Origin: Branchiostoma floridae
Taxonomy: Eukaryota; Chordata; Leptocardii; Amphioxiformes; Branchiostomatidae
Assembly: GCF_000003815.2 (NCBI RefSeq)
Contig: NC_049996.1
Span: 9,762,010 to 9,822,009, forward strand
Direction: 5' to 3'
Length of the DNA: 60,000 nt
Part shown: piece by piece, positions 47,101 to 57,000 of the stretch
Layout of the letters: the number at the start of each line of letters is the position of its first letter
How positions within the stretch are numbered: the first letter of the stretch is position 1
Notes under the pieces: generated by a model
What the model saw: only the letters and a program-made list of their open reading frames with translations
What the model was told of the DNA's origin: nothing
The model's database searches: none
Translations under genes and position numbers: made by a program

Positions 47101-49348
47101 CCATCCTTCAGTGAGAAAAAGTACCAGACAACAGACGAACCGGTAAAGACTGCGGTAATAGCAAAGGTTTACTTAAACATTTCGCTGTCTGTGCACAAGT
47201 TGTTTTGTCCCTGCTTATTAGTTGCAAGTCGTTTTGTGTGTTTCAATCTTCTCTTCAACAAATTCAAAACGTTCCGTTGAGAGCCAGCATGGATATGAAG
47301 ATGCTCCTTCATACTACAGGAAGTGAAACCACTGGAAAGGAAACTTGAGAGGAAGGACACAGCCCAAGTTCTCAAGGACAAAGACCTTAACATGGTATTC
47401 TATCCTTACAATGTTTTCCCTTTACCAGTTTCCTTGTTAGTCATTAAACCTACAGTCTAATTACACACAAAACAATGGGCTAAGCCCTGAGGCGTCGCCA
47501 AAAAGGTAATGATGCAAATGATGTTGCAGGATACGGAATTCCTGGACGACCGGAATGGCAGTGGAAAGACGCTGATCAAGGTGTTTGTCAAACCAATGTC
47601 TTGCTCTGAAATAGATTCTAAGAAAAATAAAATTTACATACAATAAGAGGAAACTTTAAAAGAACCGTAGTAGCTGCGATTAAGCTAACTTTTTAATGTC
47701 GTTATCAACAGTAATCTCTAAAGAGATGCGCATTGCGATTCTGTACTGATCACCTCCTGCCTCTTGATTTAGGATCGTCCAGCTAAGAAAAAAGGCGACT
47801 GGATGGCGTCTAAGAAAACGGTAAACTATGGTTCATGTAAAGGTGGTAGTCATAGATTGATGGTGGTGGTGGTTAGATGCTATTGGTGTTGAGGCATTTT
47901 TCACAGACATTCCTGCCAGTACTAGTGGTGTTAGCTAGTAATAGAAAGGTATAGCTTGTTTTCTAACGGTTCGTGGGTTCATTATTTGTCCGAGGTTGTT
48001 TTTTATGGTGATGGGTTATACTAACAATCTTTACCGAGTGGTGCATCAACTGTTTCTTCTTGTGAAGAGCGGATGACGAATATGGCGATCCTTTTCAAAC
48101 GAAGGTTCCGCATGTCGCAAAAGAGATGAAGATGATAACTATTTTTTGCACGATCCCTTCTTTACAGCAAGGAACGTCGAAACGACACGGAAAAAAGAAG
48201 GCCGTCTCTAGAAAGGACGCCCACATACAGGAGCTGAGTGGGACTGAGAAGGCCTGCTACACATGTGCTGGGTACGTGGTTTGTAACATGTCTACCTTCT
48301 ACCTTCGTGAAACTAGGTATTGTATTGCTGTTTCTGAAGAGAAGGTCTGTCCTCAAGATAACTACAGAATGCCTGGATAATATCCAAGAACCTCCTGTAG
48401 CCAAACATACTTTTAGCCCGGCTTCACTACTTTAGATACTCCAGGTTTTGATACTCTCTTGTGCTAACGTAGGATCTGCTTGAAGATTACACCTGTATGG
48501 ATTGTTTTGATATTTAGCATGTTGGTAGGTCCTTACAAGACCTTAAACATTGACAATGATTTTATACTCAGAGGCACGATCTTTTTTAATGGATAAGAGA
48601 AAGGCCTATGATTTTTTTCTCAGCTACTGCATGTGCTGCGCATGTTGCTACCGACTGTTCAAGGATGATGACGACGATGAGGTGTTCAGACGGAGGAAGT
48701 GCATCACGGTGTTTCTGGCAATCGCGCTGGCAATCGTCCTGGTGGGGCTCATCGTAGGGCTCTGCATCGGGCTGGGTAAGACTTGTCCATAGGCTACCAA
48801 TAGAGGAGGATGGTGTTTACTTCCTAGGGCAATCATATACCTTCAATGTTTGTCACACATCTCTAGCTTAGGCCCTCCTTAGGACCAGTGACCCAATTAC
48901 TTTGTACAATTACGTTCAACCATTATACTACACATCTGCTACCTTTGCAAACAATGGTAAACAAACGTTATGAGAGGCAATAGCACACATAGCATCACCA
49001 TCCAACAACTTAGTTCATTTTCTAGCTAGACGTGGTCAAATGGCCTTACATAGAACAAACCCTTTAAAAATCTTGCTAATGCTGCATGATCCATATCGTT
49101 TATTTTCCTTTACTGATTCTTGTCTGATACTGATTCTTGCACCTCCAGGTGGTTTAGGAGGCCCCGCCCCCACGTCCCCTCCTCGCTTCATCCTGGTGCC
49201 CCAGAACCTGAACCCCATCATAAACGTGAACGGGAACCAGCCGGTGTCCGCCGGGACCCCGGCCGGGGGGACGGGCACGGCCGCCGGGACAGCCAACGAC
49301 AGCGCCACGGCCACGGACGGGGCAACGCCTGGTGGCACAACAGGGTAG
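35186..49348 (+). CDS. Disordered Pro/Ser/basic protein with C-terminal membrane helix, about 30 mini-exons
   Basis: Not recognised. Exons by reading: 35186-35272, 37435-37500, 38686-38721, 39034-39069, 39288-39362, 39717-39827, 40336-40470, 40709-40780, 40988-41674, 41898-41978, 42111-42170, 42523-42600, 42853-42933, 43059-43121, 43673-43789, 44186-44299, 44762-44956, 45222-45281, 45379-45414, 45530-45574, 46013-46084, 46230-46430, 47089-47154, 47320-47394, 47530-47580, 47773-47820, 48168-48271, 48624-48775, 49149-49348. An extra short exon near 48066-48110 is possible. All but the last three junctions are phase 0, and the joined frame is open for about 1,070 residues. The start MSGHKINPSSPTPLHG follows good acceptors. 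The body is Pro/Ser/Lys/Arg-rich with an SPNRPGSP repeat block and VPP/KSP repeats. The end has a Cys-rich stretch (CYTCAGYCMCCACC), an acidic run (KDDDDDE), RRRK, a helix (FLAIALAIVLVGLIVGLCIGLG) and a 66-residue Gly/Thr/Pro tail. With no signal peptide, the body is probably cytosolic. Confidence 0.75.
35262..35580. repeat. 156-bp tandem dimer across the first coding exon's donor
   Basis: The end of exon 35186-35272, its donor (GG|GTAAGGG) and about 140 bases of intron are repeated: donors at 35273 and 35429. Both copies end in a piece of the CGTACGA-type element. Confidence 0.8.
35530..35739. mobile_element. MITE with CGTACGA-rich terminal inverted repeats
   Basis: The left end (GGCCACATCTGTCGTAGG, then CGTCGTACGATTTTGA) is matched inversely at 35708-35739. 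Internal words (GCTGTGACAGAACCAA) recur in the element at 44440-44634. A truncated left end also lies at 35380-35415. Confidence 0.6.
37151..37368. mobile_element. Inverted-repeat element with TAGCCT ends
   Basis: Begins TAGCCTCATTCG and ends CGAAGCAGGCTA, with a second internal inverted pair (GGCTAGTTTCA and TGAAACTAGCC). Flanking TGCACTC and TGCACGC look like a 7-8 bp target duplication with one change. Confidence 0.55.
37555..37900. repeat. Diverged tandem duplication of about 205 bp in an intron
   Basis: GGATTTTGTAGA, TTTTTCTGAATA and AAGTTGGTATGC recur in the same order at about 37580-37690 and 37772-37895. A C(n)/CA(n) microsatellite at 37686 lies between them. Confidence 0.6.
41120..41400 (+). 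repeat. Coding 13-residue repeat block, RRRSPNRPGSPAG type
   Basis: Inside exon 40988-41674, about seven imperfect repeats of RRRSPNRPGSPAG are encoded, for example RRPSPNRRPGSPGG, RRSSPNRQPGSPSG and RRRSPNRPGSPAG twice. The composition is highly basic and GC-rich. Such S-P sites flanked by Arg are typical targets of proline-directed and SR-type kinases; that is inference. Confidence 0.85.
44440..44634. mobile_element. MITE with CGTACGA-rich terminal inverted repeats, second copy
   Basis: The arms run GGTTACATAGGTCGTGCGAT, then CGTCGTACGAT, and inversely at 44605-44634, giving about 33 bp of near-perfect pairing. It lies in the intron before exon 44762-44956. Confidence 0.75.
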
Positions 49349-52300
49349 CGATAACAACTGTTTCTTGGTAGTATCTAAGTTCTCATGCGCCAGATTATGT
49401 ATACTAATGAAGATTTGCGACGAGCACTTTTAATACAACTTCACTCAGTGAGATACAATAGAGACAGGAACCAGGTTGTCTTGTGACCTTGAAGTCAAGG
49501 GTGATGACCTAACTAATAACATAATGTGTGGTGTCGTTAAGATATCAGTGCCTACTCATTTATCATTTACCGACTTGGCAGCTTTAGCTGACTTGAGTGT
49601 TGTAGTACTTTGCTAATAGCTAAAGTTTATACAATAAGAAGAGGAATGTTTTGTTATGCATGGCATCTGGCAACTAAAATTTATATGAGAACTTTTAATC
49701 CAAGGAGCAGTTTTTATTCTACAAAACACTTGTAGTGAGCATTCATTGTTTGAGGGAGATGCAACAAAATACCAGGCAACTAAGTATGAATGTATATGAT
49801 AGTGATTTGTTTTGTTTTTATCAACTTGTGCACCTAGCACTGTGTAAATGTCAGCTCGAATCTACAAAATACAACTTCGTGAAAGTTGTGGATTGATCTA
49901 AATGTATGTAATCTAGTTAACATACTTCCGTAATGCTTTGAAAAATGCAGGTTTCGGAAAACAAGACGAATGGTGTGGAAGATATATTTGCAGCAGCTTT
50001 TGGGGAATGGATTGTATATGTTATAGCACATATTGTTCAGTTGGTTCATATTGTTCAGAATTAATATTGATATTTGACGTCCGCTTCAAAATACTCCAGA
50101 TACACGTCAAATCTATTTTGTTTCTGTTGATATAGACAACAAAGGAATTCTACTGGAAGACAAGATATTCCTTTTTGCATTACAAATGGCCAGTGTAATA
50201 TTCCTAACTGTGAAATTATCATTTTGTTCATTTCAATATCAAAAGAGTTATCTATTGACAATTTCCTATGGACTCGAGCTCAATGTTCTGTTTTGAATAG
50301 ACGCTGTATATACATTATATACGAGTTTATATTGCTTGTGTATTGCAATTAAGTCTCAATTTATTGCATCATGCGTTGCCGTTGGGCGTTTTTGTACAGT
50401 TTTGACCTGGTTTGATGTACAATACCAACTGTCCTTTAATCTGGTTTATTTCGATCTGGAGTTGAAATGGTTTGGTATTTGTTTGGTTTGAACCTTTTAA
50501 AAGCATGATGTATTCAATTTGGTGTCTGTGGTGAAATGGATAGAAAGGTGTTTCACGTGCCTTAAGACAGATATGTATATTTCGCATCCAATAACTCTTT
50601 ACAAGCTAAGCATGGATCTGTAATGTGTACGAAATTGATTCGAAATCACATATCTGATGTACGTGCAGCTTTATGTATTTTACAACGCGCTAAAAGCAAG
50701 TTTTCCAACGACTGTCTGAAGTTGACCTGATATTGTTTAAATGATCCTTGTCATGCGTCACAGAGCTTTGACAAAGTGTCAGTGTAGAAAATCTCAGTCG
50801 TTGTTGCAGCTGTCTAAAAAGTACAGTGACACGTACCTAAATAGCCTACGTTGCAGACCCCACCAAACCCAATTACGGCAATCAGATCTCAGCAGCAAGC
50901 AATTGAAAATGAAATGTCCGATGGAGTCTTCAACGGAGGCTATAGCTAAAGGGGTGGTTGTTTATTTGACCTAAAAGTAGGACTTCTAAGCGACAACGTC
51001 TGAAAGCAAAAGATGAAACTGGTGACCTTTATATTGGCATAGGGAAAGCGATGTAATCAAATCACTACCGCTTTGTGAATAAACGAAGTAGTTCTTTCCA
51101 CAAGAGTTGGTTTTGTGTGTTGATTTGCTGTACAGGATGTAGTAAAGAAGCAAATTTCGTCCCAAATCGGATGAAAGGATTACCAGGACAAAGCCAGTGG
51201 TCTCTTGACAACACAGGGTTGGTTTCTTAACACTCAGGGATTACACACCACTCCATGGCGTGCCCTTTTAGCGTGAAGTATAAACAGTTGCTAGGAGAGG
51301 GCAAAACAGTGATGACCCGTATTTAACGATTTCTTTTTGATGACGTGTTCTTTGTCTAAACAGAAGGGAACGTCATGAAGCCGTTCTGGTAAGAACGACG
51401 TGAGCTCCTGATTCTAGACTTGTTCCACAGTTGTGTCGTGATATGTGCACCAAGTAACGGAATCTCGAGGTAAAATCTAGACATATGGACAGGGAGTAAT
51501 AGTTGTTGTTATTGCTGGAGTGGTTGATGTTTCGACAAGGACATTTGGAGTGGTTATGAGGGTCCAGAGGACACTCGTAGACTCTGCTATAAATCAAACT
51601 TTAGTGCGTGATTATAATAATGACGAGTTGGGTCGATCCATTCAAAATCGGGAGGAGAGTTGTAACAACTATAACATACGCCAAAAAGCAGTTACTCTGG
51701 ATATGACATTTCAGATAGAATCCACTATCTTTCGTCAGTGACAAATAGCTTATTGCCTGGATGTATAACCTTTATCAGTGTAACTGTTTCATGAAACTTT
51801 CTTTCTTTTATTTTCATTCTGTAGGGGGACAACAACGTCATTGTTTACAAAACTTACAAGCAAAACCCTATAAATAACATTTTTCGGATTACATGTCCAA
51901 AACATCAGCTAAGCATACATATACAACAAGTTCAAAAATATGTACTTGTGACTACCATACATCTCAACCACTTGTTGGCATTTCATAACTTCATGACAAT
52001 TTTCATATACATGGTATATAAAGTATCATTTTGATTAACAAATACTTCATTTCAAAATTATCTAGTACATGTCTATCATAACTAGTTAACGTACATGATT
52101 GGCCAAAGTACATTTTACAAATTCCATGGGACAAGCCCACGGTTGACATAACAGATTATACACGAGATATACTTTTTCATACGTGTTCTTTACATTTGCA
52201 CCATTAAGTTTTACACGGGTCAGCTCAAAAGTTAAACATGTCACATAAGCAATATCTTACACTTTACAACAGTAATGTAGCTTAGGCGCATTATACACAT

Positions 52301-52590
52301 ATACACACATTTACTGTACAAGTACCTACAGATTCTCACCCCTATGTTTTGTACTGATCGATAAAGGTCTGATTCACTTTTGAAAATGTCATATATTCAA
52401 CATTGTATTGAGTACTATCTTACTGTACTGAACAATAATGGGTTTGTAAACACTACTTACATCAGTATTTGTGAAAGTTAGGAATACGTGTTCATCATGA
52501 ACACAAACTAGCACTAAAGAACAGTGCAACAGCGTTACAATCAGCTTAGCTAGCTACCTTAATTCTCTCGTTGTACAGACGTTTTAGCTG
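49349..52590. other. AT-rich intergenic DNA
   Basis: The 3' flank of the preceding gene. No gene recognised. A 23-bp word with the hairpin CGTTCTGGTAAGAACG occurs at 51375-51397 and again at 52645-52667. Confidence 0.5.
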
Positions 52591-52737
52591 CTTATACACA
52601 AGGGAGTGGTAAGAAGGGGCGAAGACTGCCAGGGGTTCTATGACATGAAGCCGTTCTGGTAAGAACGTCTTTTTTGAACGTCCTTTCTGTCACCGTTCTT
52701 TCGGATGGTGACATAAAGCTTTGGGGGGTTCTTTGAG

Positions 52738-53775
52738 CGTTAGTCTCGTGTGCCAAATCTCTGCACGTAAAAGACCCCAACATACTTAACGAGATGAGAA
52801 GCATATACTGATATCACAGCCTTAGTAAAATATAGGCGCTTGACAACAGATGATGTAAAATGGATCATCTGCCTTGGATCTCACTCACTCACTCACTCGT
52901 CCTCTTGCACGTGGTGCGTAGAGCCGACTTTCTGTACTATGGTTCTCCACCATCCTCTGTTCGTGGCTGCTTGCTGTGCCTGGTGGAGAGTGATGTTAAT
53001 GCTCTGCAGGTCACGGGTTACGACATCCATCCAGCGGGTGCGGGGGGCCCCTCTTGGTCGGCGCCATCCTGCCTTCTTAGGGTTAAAATCAAGTAGGGCT
53101 CTGGTGGGGTGCTCTGGAGGGAGTCGGAGGACGTGCCCGTACCAGCGAACCCTTCTCATGGCTGCAAGGGAGGAGGCGGGTGGTTGCCCGGTCTGTTCTC
53201 TAAGTTCAGTGTTGCGCACGCGCTCGTGCCAGCGGGTGCCCGTGATCCTCCTCAGGGCTCGAGAGTCAAATCCGTCGAGCCGGGCTGCCAGAGTGTTGTT
53301 CATTGCCCAGGTTTCTGAGCCGTACAGGAGGACTGAGATAACTGAGGAGTTGTAGACTCGTTGTTTGGTCTGCAGGGAGATGTGGCGATGTCGCCAGAGA
53401 GGTTTCCACAGGGACTGTAGGACAGCTGAGGCCTGGGCGCGTCGTTGGTTGATCTCGGGTTTCAGGTCACCAGTCTTGGAGATTATTGACCCAAGGTACT
53501 TGAATGCCGAGACGAAGTTCACGGAGCACTGGTTGAAGATGAGGGGCTCATGGGGTGATGGGGGTGCCTTGGATCTGAAGGTTGGAAATTCGAACTTAGC
53601 TCGGGCACAATTGTTGGGGGTGCACTCGTGCACTGGGAAGTAAACCCGGTGGCCCGTATATACCTAAGCCTTATGCACCAAACCTCTGTACGTAGAAGAA
53701 CCCAACACGCTTATCAACAAAGGTAGTGGTGACCTGGCGTGCTTGGTTGAAAACACGAGCCTTAGCAAAGCCGCA
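52738..53775. repeat. Direct repeats of about 100 bp flanking the LINE fragment
   Basis: 52738-52845 and 53666-53775 share words such as CTCTGTACGTAGAAGAACCC / CTCTGCACGTAAAAGACCCC, followed by CAACA...CTTA and CAGCCTTAG/GAGCCTTAG. They could be tails of two related elements or copies of one repeat into which the LINE inserted. Confidence 0.55.
52893..53633 (-). pseudogene. 5'-truncated non-LTR retrotransposon, RT C-terminal part
   Basis: A 246-codon frame carries the part that follows the catalytic region of LINE reverse transcriptases: FVSAFKYLGSIISKTGD, VLLYGSETWAM, LRRITGTRWHERVRN, and RRVRWYGHVLRLPPEHPTRA. The catalytic YxDD block, endonuclease and upstream parts are absent, as expected for 5' truncation. 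The frame is intact, so insertion may be recent. Clade not assigned. Confidence 0.85.
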
Positions 53776-53813
53776 TTGTACTATCAGCTATCGAAAAAGC
53801 ACCATGCTTTGCT

Positions 53814-53819
53814 TTATTC
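53814..53819 (-). terminator. Candidate polyadenylation signal of the GPR158-like gene
   Basis: AATAAA on the minus strand, about 190 bases past the stop at 54006. Confidence 0.35.
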
Positions 53820-54005
53820 TCCAAGCAGAGGTTGAGTCGCGGAGATAGTAGTGGTCGGGATTTTTACCGGCTCGCTCCCCCGCTTTTCACTCTTTGTATG
53901 ATGGTGTTGAAAAAAAAAAAAACCCAGAAGTGCTTTCCCTTGGCTGGCGAAGATTCAAAATCATTGCTTCGTCAGGTCTCGCATTGCCAGTACGGATTGG
54001 CCAGT

Positions 54006-57000
54006 TCACCTATCACGCGGTTCGGGGGTGATCGTACGTTGCTCGCTCGGGGTATCAAACGAAGAGTCCCGACCGCCCCCGGAGTCCTCGTCAGATGCTC
54101 GTGACGTAAGCATGGCGATGAGAGGACGTCTTCTGCCCTTCTTCTTGCGGATGTGCCGGTTGTTCATCATCATGGTCTTCAGCTTGTACACCTCCAGTTC
54201 CTGGTACACTCTCTTCAGCTCCTCCTGGAGGCAAGAAAATCAAAAGAATTTAAGTCATATAAGTGGTTATACTACTATAATATTCATATCAATTTTGAGT
54301 GTGATTTGAAATCACGTTAGGGTGATTGATTATCATAACTTGACTATGAGTGTTGTTTTAAGATTTGATTTTAAATGCAGAGATTATTTCATGTACAACA
54401 AAACAAGCCACAATTCAGCCCCTGGGTGCAAGACTCTTGTTTTATCAATGAAGCTTTGATTGATTGAATTATTGACACTGTCCGCCATATTGGTGTCCCG
54501 TTTGTGACTACTCAATGAGGCGCGATTGACCGAAATGTTAACAGGCACCAAGATGGCGGAAGACCCACGGACGATCGAGGACATGGAAATACACCCTTGA
54601 GATATAAGATACTGGGTTACCTCAAGTCTGTTCATAGTATTAAGCTGATATAGATCAACTGCTAAAACATGTCCAACACCATGACTTTGGACGCGTCTGT
54701 ACCCTACCAACATGGCGACGATGAATATCATGACGTCATAGTCACGTGATTGCAAACAGCCTGTTACCCTGAGCTCCGATGGGTCTGCGGCCTGCTCGCA
54801 GATGGAGCCGTTGGTCTGGGTACGGGGTATGGCGTTGTCCAGCTCCAGTCCGGGGGCATAGCTTCTGGCACGGAACTTCCGAGACCGGAAGTCACGTCTT
54901 TGCCTTTCCACCTGGCCGATATGGCGCAGCTTTGAGAGACGAAAATGGAAAAAGGAAAATTAGTTAGGCCACAGCAAGTGAATTTTATAGATGACATCCT
55001 CTTCAGACTGCAAACGTGATATGGCGAAAAACTTAAGAGATATAACTACAGTGATGGCTACTACGCTAGTGTCACTTCTACAAGTACAATCATTTATTAG
55101 GCTACAACAAAACAAATTTTCTTATTTGGGTACTTCCGTCATGTTGACCATCTCCAAAGAAGATTTTTTTAAGTCAGGTGAAAATTAATGAGAAAGTTTA
55201 CTTGCTGTGGTCTTACTAAAATAATAGTGGATATGTTATTGCTTACGCTATACAGACTGGTTTATATAACGTCAATATTGATATAGATAAAAATTGTAGT
55301 GACCTTTGGAATGAAGATGATGCCGACCATGACCGTGACCGTCAGCTGACTGTGCAGGAAGTGGGCTAAGTACGTCACATCCGGGTGGATGATTGGCAGG
55401 ACCGCATGTCTGACAAAAATCAAAAAGGTTTAATGTGCAAACGACGAAACAAGGCATTTCAACATTGTCTATGGGATAGCCAGTCGACGTCCAGGTAGAC
55501 AGCCCATGTAGACAGGCCTGGTGCACAGCCCAGCCTTTTCTGTAAAGTTTAACCCTTTCTGCTAGGAGCAAGAAAGAAAAGGAACGCACCAGCAAAACAC
55601 TATTTTTCTCCTTAGGGAAAACCTAAATACATCTAAACCTTGGCTACAGTTCATCATTTATGAATGCCAGACTTGTTAAACGTAACAACCATAACATTCC
55701 GCCATGCAGCGGCGCCAGGGATTAAGTCAAGAGGCAGTACTTCAAGGGCGCCATTGATGCTGAACTCTCAGCATGGTCAGTGGACCAGATAGAGTGTATG
55801 AATGCAGCTGCTTAGGCAAAACAAGTTGATAGTCGGCGCTTTTGTACCGACTTTAGTGGGGCTACATTTAGCCCAACGATCCGACCTAATTTCCGACTTT
55901 AGTGTGTCTTATTAAGGACCTAGCTTCCGTACTTCATATGTACGTTATATATATGCGGGCATCTCACTGAAGCTGCAGCGTACATGTGTCTAAATGATTT
56001 GACAGAACGAACTTGCTCGAAAATGACAAAGATTTTTTTTACACTTTGTGGGTTTTGTTGTCTTTTTAGTCGCACGTTATGCATGATATTCCCATTGTCA
56101 AGTTAAGATAACACAAATCCAATTTAGCACACAGCGACGCCACTAACGTGGCCCAGCTTCAGTACCAGCTTTTCCAGTCATTTATGTCTACAATCGATCT
56201 ATTAGTACTACTTTCATATCAAACGTACTAGTAAGCAATAGTTGAGAGGGTTGATCTACGTATTAGTGACTACAGATTTACCTTGCGACGTTGAAAATGA
56301 ATGTGAGCAGAGCTTCATTGCCGATGGCGACGGTCATGAAGAGTGGCTCGTTGAACTCGGAGGGTGCGGAGCGGATGCGGTAACACTGGTACAGCCCCCA
56401 TACAAGGAACAGGAGTTCTCCTGGAAATGGATAGATTATATAATAGTCATATACAGGTGCAATGGCCGAGTGGGTAGAGTGTTCGCCTTGCATTCGGTAG
56501 GTCGTGAGTTTCATCCCCGACCAAGTGATGCCAAAGACTTCAAAAATGGTACATGCCGCTTTCTCTGCTTAGCACTCTCAGCGTTCGGGAAAGAGTATGG
56601 AAGTTGAACACACACCACTACCAGTGGACTAGCTTCTTGTTGTAGTGACTGCACAAAGATGTGTGGCCCAGGATTACTGAAACGGAGATGGGCGCCGCCC
56701 TATGCGTCATTCGGTGTGGGAAGAACTTTTACTTTTACTTGGCATATGTAGGTAAAGGTCATGCAGCAAGCCAAGCATGTATTTGCATCAAGACGGGCCT
56801 AAAATGAGTTAGCCAGACGTTTTTTGTTGTTTTGGTTTCCCTCTTGCAGGTTTCGACACTCTCTTTTGACACTGATTTGAACCAGATCCAAAACATCAAA
56901 CTATGGCATGAAAGACAGTTATTGGATACCTATCTATATCATTGTAATAGGTGCTCAACAAACTAAAATGATAGCTGTTTTTGATTTTCATTATTAGCAG

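Noticed and set aside
54384-54911. 175-codon frame extending receptor exon 54768-54929
   Set aside because: Only the exon part is conserved; beyond the AGG|GTAACA donor it is intron read-through.
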